From Flavobacterium undicola (GTDB lineage Bacteria; Bacteroidota; Bacteroidia; Flavobacteriales; Flavobacteriaceae), in the NCBI RefSeq assembly GCF_009909155.2, contig NZ_JAAAPM020000012.1:62001-126000 (forward strand): DNA of 64,000 bases. The letters are read 5' to 3'. The stretch's first letter is position 1, and the number at the start of each line of letters is the position of its first letter. The translations under genes and the position numbers were made by a program. A model generated the notes under the pieces. The model made no database searches. It was not told where the DNA came from and was given only the letters and a program-made list of their open reading frames with translations. Below are positions 58,547 through 64,000 of this stretch, piece after piece.

Positions 58547-59656
58547 ATGAAGAAACTTTCATTAACCATTATAAGTTTAGTACTCTTAGTAGCTTGTGGA
58601 AAAAAAGAAGAGCCAGCGGCACCTCCTGTAATGCCCTACAAGGTTGTTGAAATAACAAAATCAAACACTACTTTATTAGCAGAATATCCTGCCACTTTAG
58701 AAGGTGTAACCGATATTGATATTCGTGCAAAAGTGGATGGATATATTGAAAAAATATACGTTCAGGAAGGTCAGGAAGTTAAAAAAGGACAATTACTTTT
58801 TAAATTAGAAACACAAACAGCAAATCAGGAAGCTAGTGCTGCCAAAGCAAAAGTAACTGCTGCTCAGGTGGAAGTAAATCGTTTGAAACCACTAGTCGAC
58901 CGTAATATTATTAGTGATGTACAATTAGAAACGGCTAAAGCAAATTTAGCCAGTGCCAGAAGTACCTATCAAAGTATTATTGAAAAAATAAATTATGCGT
59001 CTATTAAAAGTCCTGTTAACGGAATCGTTGGGACATTGCCTTTGAGACTAGGAAGTTATGTAAGCAGTCAAACGGCTGAACCTTTAACTCGTATTTCAGA
59101 TGTTAGTACCATTTATGCTTATTTTTCAATGAATGAAAAACAGCAATTGGATATCACAATGCATGCCGCGGGGGAAACATTCCAGGAAAAAATTGGTAAA
59201 ATGCCTAGTGTCAATTTAATATTGAGTAATGGTATGCAATATGAACAAGAGGGTAAAATTGAAACTTTTAGCGGACAGGCCAATACACAAACAGGTTCGT
59301 TTAATGTAAGAGCAAGTTTCTCCAATGCAAACAAATTATTGCGTTCTGGAGGAAGTGGAACGATACAAATCCCAACTAATTTAAAAGATGTGATTTTAAT
59401 TCCACAAAATGCGACTTTAGAATTACAAGACAAACGCGTTGTTCTGATTGCTGATAAAGAAAATAAAGTAAAAGCTGTTCCTGTAGAAGTTCGTGCTGTA
59501 CCTGGAGGACAATTTTTTGTAGTGGATAAAGGATTGAATGTAAAAGATAAAATTCTTATTGAGGGAGTTGGTATTGTTGCCGAAGGAACTGTAATCAAAC
59601 CAGAATTAGTGGATTATGCGACCGTAATTACTCCTGAAAAAAAAGCCATTAACTAA
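58547..59656 (+). CDS. RND efflux periplasmic adaptor (lipoprotein)
   Basis: 369 residues. The lipobox is LLVAC with Cys17, so the protein is a lipoprotein. The order beta-barrel / lipoyl / helical hairpin is visible: lipoyl half ATLEGVTDIDIRAKVDGYIEK, hairpin ANQEASAAKAKVTAAQVEVNRL...VQLETAKANL, lipoyl half INYASIKSPVNGIVGTLPL. It links the inner-membrane pump to the outer-membrane channel (AcrA/MexA type). It forms the first part of a tripartite drug or toxic compound pump with the two following genes. Confidence 0.9.
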   Translation: MKKLSLTIISLVLLVACGKKEEPAAPPVMPYKVVEITKSNTTLLAEYPATLEGVTDIDIRAKVDGYIEKIYVQEGQEVKKGQLLFKLETQTANQEASAAKAKVTAAQVEVNRLKPLVDRNIISDVQLETAKANLASARSTYQSIIEKINYASIKSPVNGIVGTLPLRLGSYVSSQTAEPLTRISDVSTIYAYFSMNEKQQLDITMHAAGETFQEKIGKMPSVNLILSNGMQYEQEGKIETFSGQANTQTGSFNVRASFSNANKLLRSGGSGTIQIPTNLKDVILIPQNATLELQDKRVVLIADKENKVKAVPVEVRAVPGGQFFVVDKGLNVKDKILIEGVGIVAEGTVIKPELVDYATVITPEKKAIN

Positions 59657-59675
59657 CTCGAATAAATAATACTGT

Positions 59676-62600
59676 ATGTTTTCAAAATTCATTGACAGAC
59701 CCGTTTTGTCAACGGTGATTTCTATTATCATCGTTATACTGGGGATTTTAGGGTTAATCTCGCTTCCCGTTTCGCAATATCCCGAAATAGCACCTCCTAC
59801 CGTATCGGTATCTGCAAATTATCAGGGAGCAAGTGCCGAAGTAGTAATGAACTCGGTAGTTATTCCTTTGGAAGAACAAATCAATGGTGTGGAAGACATG
59901 ACATATATGACTTCTACCTCAAATAATGATGGTTCAGCATCGATTAATATATTCTTTAAATTAGGTACCAATCCTGATTTAGCAGCCGTGAATGTGCAAA
60001 ACCGTGTAGCACGTGCGACCTCATTATTACCGCAAGAAGTGACCAAAGCCGGAGTTACCACATCAAAAAAACAAAGTGATAACATCTTGATTTTATCTTT
60101 GTATAGTGAAAATCCGGATTATGATATTACGTTCCTTCAAAACTATGCTAACATTAATATTTTACCAAAGATCAAGCGTGTAGCAGGTGTTGGAGATGCT
60201 ATGATATTTGGTCAAAGGGATTATTCGATGCGTATTTGGCTGAAGCCAGATGTAATGGGAGCTTATGGTTTAGTACCTTCGGATATTTCAGCATTATTGG
60301 CCGAACAAAATATTGAAGCAGCACCCGGACAATTGGGTGAAAGTAGCGACCAATCTTTTCAATACACCTTAAAATACAAAGGACGTTTACAAAGCACAAA
60401 AGAGTTTGAAGAAATTATCGTGCGTTCTACCCCAAATGGCGAAGTGCTAAAATTAGGTGATGTAGCTAGAATTGAACTTGGAGCGGTGAATTATGCCAGT
60501 AAATCATTTACTAACGGAAACCAATCTATTGCCATTGCCATTGCGCAAACAGCAGGTTCTAATGCACAGGAAGTGATTGAAGGTTCTTTGAAAGTAATGG
60601 ATCAATCGGTGGTTAATTTCCCAAAAGGAGTAAAATACACCACTTTAATTAATGCTAATGATTTCCTGGAAGAATCTATTTCAAAAGTAATTCATACGCT
60701 TATTGAAGCCTTTTTATTGGTATTCGTTGTGGTTTTCATCTTTTTACAGGATTGGAGATCCACACTTATTCCGGCTATATCAGTGCCTGTTGCAATTATT
60801 GGAACATTCTTTTTCCTAAGTTTATTTGGTTTTACCATTAACTTATTGACATTATTTGCATTGGTTCTTGCCGTTGGAATTGTCGTCGATGATGCCATTG
60901 TGGTTGTCGAAGCCGTGCATGCCAAAATGGAAGCCGGAGAACACGATCCTAAAAAAGCAGCGCATAGTGCCATGAGCGATATTAGTAGTGCGATTATTTC
61001 GATCACCTTAGTAATGTCGGCCGTATTTATTCCGGTTTCGTTTATTAGTGGTTCGGCAGGGGTTTTCTACAAACAATTCGGATTGACATTAGCCATTTCT
61101 ATTGTACTTTCTGCAATTAATGCGTTGACCCTTTCACCTGCTTTGTGTGCTATTTTCTTAAAAAATCATGGCGAGAAAAATAATAAAGGATTTGTAGATC
61201 GTTTTTACACTGCCTTCAATGCCGGATTTGATACTACAACGTCTAAATACAAAAGATCTGTTGAGTTTTTGATTAAACGCAAATGGTTGGCTTTCCTAGG
61301 AATTGCTGTTTTCGCCGGGATTTTTGTTTTATTATTAAATACTACTCCAAAAGCCTTTGTACCTAGTGAAGATACAGGAGCAATCCTTTCTGATGTTTCA
61401 TTGGCACCGGGAACTTCATTAAAAAGAACGGAAGAAGTATTGGTACAAATCGAAAATAAGGTAAAAGACATTCCTGAAATTCAGGAAGTGCTTCGGATTT
61501 CCGGTCGAAGTTTGATTAGTGGTACCGGTAGTAACTACGGAATGGTAATCGTAAAATTAAAACCTTGGGCCGAGCGTAAAGAGGCTAATCAGGAAATAAC
61601 AGCTATTGTTCAGGAGTTGTTCAAGCGTGCCGCTACTGTTAAAGATGCCAAAGTGCTGTTTTTTGCCCGTCCTACATTGGTTGGTTTTGGTTATTCGAAT
61701 GGTTTCGAATTTCAATTACAAGATCAAAAAGGAGGCTCCATTCAAGAATTAAGTGAGGTTAATAATAAATTCCTGGAGGCTTTAAACAGTCGTCCGGAAA
61801 TTAAATATGCTGCTACTTCGTTTTCTCCAAATTTCCCTCAATATCGCATTGATTTGAATGTGGCTGCTATCAAAAAATCAGGTTTAACAGTAACCGATGT
61901 TTTAGGAACCATGCAAGGCTATTATGGAGGAGTTTATGCTTCAAACTTTAATAAATTCGGAAAACAATACCGAGTTGTGTATCAATCTGAACCACAATTC
62001 AGAAACGATCCAGAATCCTTAAATAAAGTATTGGTTAGAAATAATAATGGTCAAATGGCTCCTATTTCACAATTTGTGAAACTGGAAAAAGTCTTTGGAC
62101 CACAAGCTATTGAGCGTTTCAACTTATTTACTTCCGTTAAGATAACTGGTGCGCCAAAAGATGGATACAGTTCCGGTGACGCCATTAAAGCCGTTCAGGA
62201 AGTAGCCAGCCAAAAACTACCATTAGGCTATGGTTACGAATTTTCGGGAATGACGCGTGAGGAAATTAGCGCTGGTGGGCAAACCTTGTTTATTTTCTTA
62301 CTGTGTTTGGTGTTTGTGTATTTCTTATTGGCAGCCCAATACGAAAGTTACATCTTGCCATTTGCTGTTTTATTATCATTACCAGTTGGTTTAGCAGGAG
62401 CCTTTATTTTTGCTTATTTGTTTAAATTGAGTAATACTATTTACCTGCAAATTACGCTCATCATGCTTATTGGATTATTAGCCAAGAATGCCATTTTGAT
62501 TGTCGAATTTGCTGCCGATGCAAGACGAAAAGGTTTGAGTATTTCTCAAGCTGCTGTTCAAGGTGCTGTTGCCCGTTTACGTCCTATTTTGATGACATCC

Positions 62601-62840
62601 TTTGCCTTTATCCTTGGATTATTGCCTTTAATGTTAGCTAAAGGAGCTGGAGCTGTAGGGAACAAAGCAATTGGAACGGGAGCTATTGGAGGAATGTTAA
62701 TCGGAACTATTTTAGGAGTATTTGTAATTCCGATCTTGTTTATCGTTTTCCAAACTTTACAGGAAAAAATTTCGATAAAACCCTTGCCTGTTGCAAATGA
62801 ATCAGATGTTCCATCTTTAGAGAAAGAAAATGAAAAATAA
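59676..62840 (+). CDS. RND-family (HAE1/AcrB-type) efflux transporter
   Basis: 1054 residues, full length for the family. Twelve transmembrane segments and two periplasmic loops are apparent: TM1 LSTVISIIIVILGILGLI. The proton-relay acids are in LAVGIVVDDAIVVVEAVH (about 400-417, Asp-Asp), with the Lys in IGLLAKNAILIVEF (about 930-943). The transmembrane segments of the second half begin LFIFLLCLVFVYFLL. It exports hydrophobic compounds using the proton gradient. It starts 20 bases after the adaptor gene and overlaps the next gene by 11 bases. Confidence 0.93.
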   Translation: MFSKFIDRPVLSTVISIIIVILGILGLISLPVSQYPEIAPPTVSVSANYQGASAEVVMNSVVIPLEEQINGVEDMTYMTSTSNNDGSASINIFFKLGTNPDLAAVNVQNRVARATSLLPQEVTKAGVTTSKKQSDNILILSLYSENPDYDITFLQNYANINILPKIKRVAGVGDAMIFGQRDYSMRIWLKPDVMGAYGLVPSDISALLAEQNIEAAPGQLGESSDQSFQYTLKYKGRLQSTKEFEEIIVRSTPNGEVLKLGDVARIELGAVNYASKSFTNGNQSIAIAIAQTAGSNAQEVIEGSLKVMDQSVVNFPKGVKYTTLINANDFLEESISKVIHTLIEAFLLVFVVVFIFLQDWRSTLIPAISVPVAIIGTFFFLSLFGFTINLLTLFALVLAVGIVVDDAIVVVEAVHAKMEAGEHDPKKAAHSAMSDISSAIISITLVMSAVFIPVSFISGSAGVFYKQFGLTLAISIVLSAINALTLSPALCAIFLKNHGEKNNKGFVDRFYTAFNAGFDTTTSKYKRSVEFLIKRKWLAFLGIAVFAGIFVLLLNTTPKAFVPSEDTGAILSDVSLAPGTSLKRTEEVLVQIENKVKDIPEIQEVLRISGRSLISGTGSNYGMVIVKLKPWAERKEANQEITAIVQELFKRAATVKDAKVLFFARPTLVGFGYSNGFEFQLQDQKGGSIQELSEVNNKFLEALNSRPEIKYAATSFSPNFPQYRIDLNVAAIKKSGLTVTDVLGTMQGYYGGVYASNFNKFGKQYRVVYQSEPQFRNDPESLNKVLVRNNNGQMAPISQFVKLEKVFGPQAIERFNLFTSVKITGAPKDGYSSGDAIKAVQEVASQKLPLGYGYEFSGMTREEISAGGQTLFIFLLCLVFVYFLLAAQYESYILPFAVLLSLPVGLAGAFIFAYLFKLSNTIYLQITLIMLIGLLAKNAILIVEFAADARRKGLSISQAAVQGAVARLRPILMTSFAFILGLLPLMLAKGAGAVGNKAIGTGAIGGMLIGTILGVFVIPILFIVFQTLQEKISIKPLPVANESDVPSLEKENEK

Positions 62841-64000
62841 AATATATAAAATTACGTTGCTCGTACTTACAGCATCAGTAATGCAAGCTTGTTTTGTTGC
62901 CAAAGATTACAAGCGTCCGGATGTAAAAACAGAAAATTTATACCGTTCTGAAAAAGTATCAACAGATACTCTTTCTCTGGCGAATGTGAGTTGGGATAAG
63001 ATTTTTACCGACCCAATTTTACAAGGCTATATCAAAAAGGGATTAGAAAGTAATTATGATGTTCGTATTGCCATGCAAAATTTAGCCGCTGCACAAGCGA
63101 CTATGTTGCAAGGAAAAGCAGGCTACTTCCCTACTCTGACAGCCACTGCCGACTGGACACATCAGGAATTATCTAAGAACAGCCAAATGGGGGCTATTGT
63201 AAGCAACACTTCCATTGACCAATACCAATTGACAGGAACTTTAAGTTGGGAAGCCGATATTTGGGGTAAAATTCGAAGCAACAAACGTGGTACGAAAGCA
63301 GCCTATTTGCAAACCAACGCTGCCAATCAAGCCATCAAAACACAATTGATTGCCAGTATTGCATCTGCATATTACCAATTATTGGCTGTTGACGAACAAA
63401 TTAAAGTAGCGGAAGAAACTTTAATCAACAGAGACAAAAGTATCGAAACGATCAAAGCCTTGAAAAAATCAGGAACGGTATCCGAAGTTGGTGTAAAACA
63501 AACTGAGGCGCAAAAATATGCTACCGAATTGATTATTGCCGATTTAAAAAACAACCGTATTTTATTAGAGAATACTTTGAGTGTGCTTTTAGGTCAGGCA
63601 CCAACAAAAATTGAACGAAGCAGTTTTGATGCTCAAAAATTGCAACCTACCATTACGTTGGGAGTCCCTGCAAGTTTGCTTCACAACAGACCTGATGTCA
63701 TTGCAGCCGAATACAATTTGATCAACAATTTTGAGATGACTAATGTGGCTAAAAGTGGTTTTTACCCATCGTTTAAAATCACGGCTACCAGCGGATTGCA
63801 AAGTATTGATTTAAAAGAATGGTTCAGCGCCAATTCTATTTTTGCCAATATTGTAACGGGTTTAACACAGCCTATTTTCAATCAAAGACAGGTGAAAACC
63901 AAGTATGAAATTGCAAAAGCCAATCAGGAAAAAGCCTATTTACAATTTGAGCAATCGCTTTTAACTGCAGGAAAAGAAGTTTCGGATGCATTAGCACAAT
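62830..64000 (+). CDS. TolC-family outer-membrane efflux lipoprotein, 3' end cut
   Basis: ATG at 62830 overlaps the transporter stop by 11 bases. The open frame runs off the right edge (390 complete codons visible), so the gene is partial. The N-terminus MKNKIYKITLLVLTASVMQAC has a lipobox with the acylated Cys at residue 21. Alternating coiled-coil helices and strands of the OEP (NodT/OprM) type are visible: WDKIFTDPILQGYIKKGLESNYDVRIAMQNLAAAQA (in parts), YQLTGTLSWEADIWGK, LRNAE-like repeats and HNRPDVIAAEYNL. It is the outer-membrane channel of the pump. Confidence 0.9.
   Translation, partial: MKNKIYKITLLVLTASVMQACFVAKDYKRPDVKTENLYRSEKVSTDTLSLANVSWDKIFTDPILQGYIKKGLESNYDVRIAMQNLAAAQATMLQGKAGYFPTLTATADWTHQELSKNSQMGAIVSNTSIDQYQLTGTLSWEADIWGKIRSNKRGTKAAYLQTNAANQAIKTQLIASIASAYYQLLAVDEQIKVAEETLINRDKSIETIKALKKSGTVSEVGVKQTEAQKYATELIIADLKNNRILLENTLSVLLGQAPTKIERSSFDAQKLQPTITLGVPASLLHNRPDVIAAEYNLINNFEMTNVAKSGFYPSFKITATSGLQSIDLKEWFSANSIFANIVTGLTQPIFNQRQVKTKYEIAKANQEKAYLQFEQSLLTAGKEVSDALAQ

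Noticed and set aside
59119..61471. Antisense ORFs within the efflux adaptor and RND genes
   Set aside because: They mirror well-supported conserved proteins and have low-complexity compositions (Thr/Ala/Ile-rich) expected of shadow frames.
1..64000. tRNA, rRNA or tmRNA genes
   Set aside because: No sequence with conserved T-loop, anticodon arm or rRNA features was noticed on either strand; a covariance-model scan would be decisive.

Overview
The window looks like a chromosome segment of a Flavobacterium-like member of the Bacteroidota. The evidence is low GC content, promoter elements of the TTG-N(17-23)-TAnnTTTG type, almost no Shine-Dalgarno sites, an LpxC-FabZ fusion, bifunctional HisB and HisIE, and intergenic palindromes of a kind I associate with flavobacteria. 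No rRNA, tRNA or CRISPR array was seen.

Layout. 1-3180: right-hand end of a compact, rightward, overlapping gene set with a membrane-anchored lytic transglycosylase and tiny one-helix membrane proteins; it looks like part of a small tailless (possibly FLiP-like ssDNA) prophage or its remnant. 3470-8170 (minus): a ketose or other sugar uptake and catabolism operon (LamB-like porin, ketose 3-epimerase-type TIM barrel, PfkB kinase, FucP-family symporter), divergent from an NrtR/AraR-type Nudix-fold regulator at 8495-9229. 9495-17787: small membrane proteins, NDH-2, two DEAD/DEAH helicases, a DUF6155-like protein, a thioesterase and small conserved proteins, separated by strongly structured intergenic repeats.

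18074-24123 (plus) and 30376-24131 (minus) converge. The plus set is an alpha/beta hydrolase, an ATP-grasp ligase, a GCS2/YbdK-type carboxylate-amine ligase, a class I glutamine amidotransferase, a divergent ATP-grasp-like protein and a TIM-barrel isomerase. The minus set is an esterase, an M17 aminopeptidase, another ATP-grasp protein, a secreted M1 aminopeptidase and a DUF4240 lipo- or secretory protein. Together they look like a pathway that makes, trims and recycles a small peptide or amide metabolite. This is the most promising uncharacterised system here.

39774-30513 (minus) is the his operon, hisG-D-C-(pip)-B-H-A-(four-helix bundle gene)-F-IE. It is preceded by a readable 19-residue leader peptide with five His codons and an attenuator terminator, and its gaps carry heptad (GTTAGAA-type) repeats. 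39878-46596 holds membrane proteins, an LTA-synthase-like sulfatase, a YeiH-family exporter, a VWA protein and FabG. 46729-49331 is a small accessory block (DUF5053, a HEPN-like protein, a trypco2-like protein, a GIY-YIG-like protein) that could be a conflict/defence locus. 49536-57814 carries sucD, an LpxD paralogue, efp, lpxA, lpxC-fabZ, lpxD, an HD phosphohydrolase and a DUF1080 protein. 58043-64000 is a GbsR/MarR-regulated RND efflux operon whose TolC-family gene runs off the right edge.
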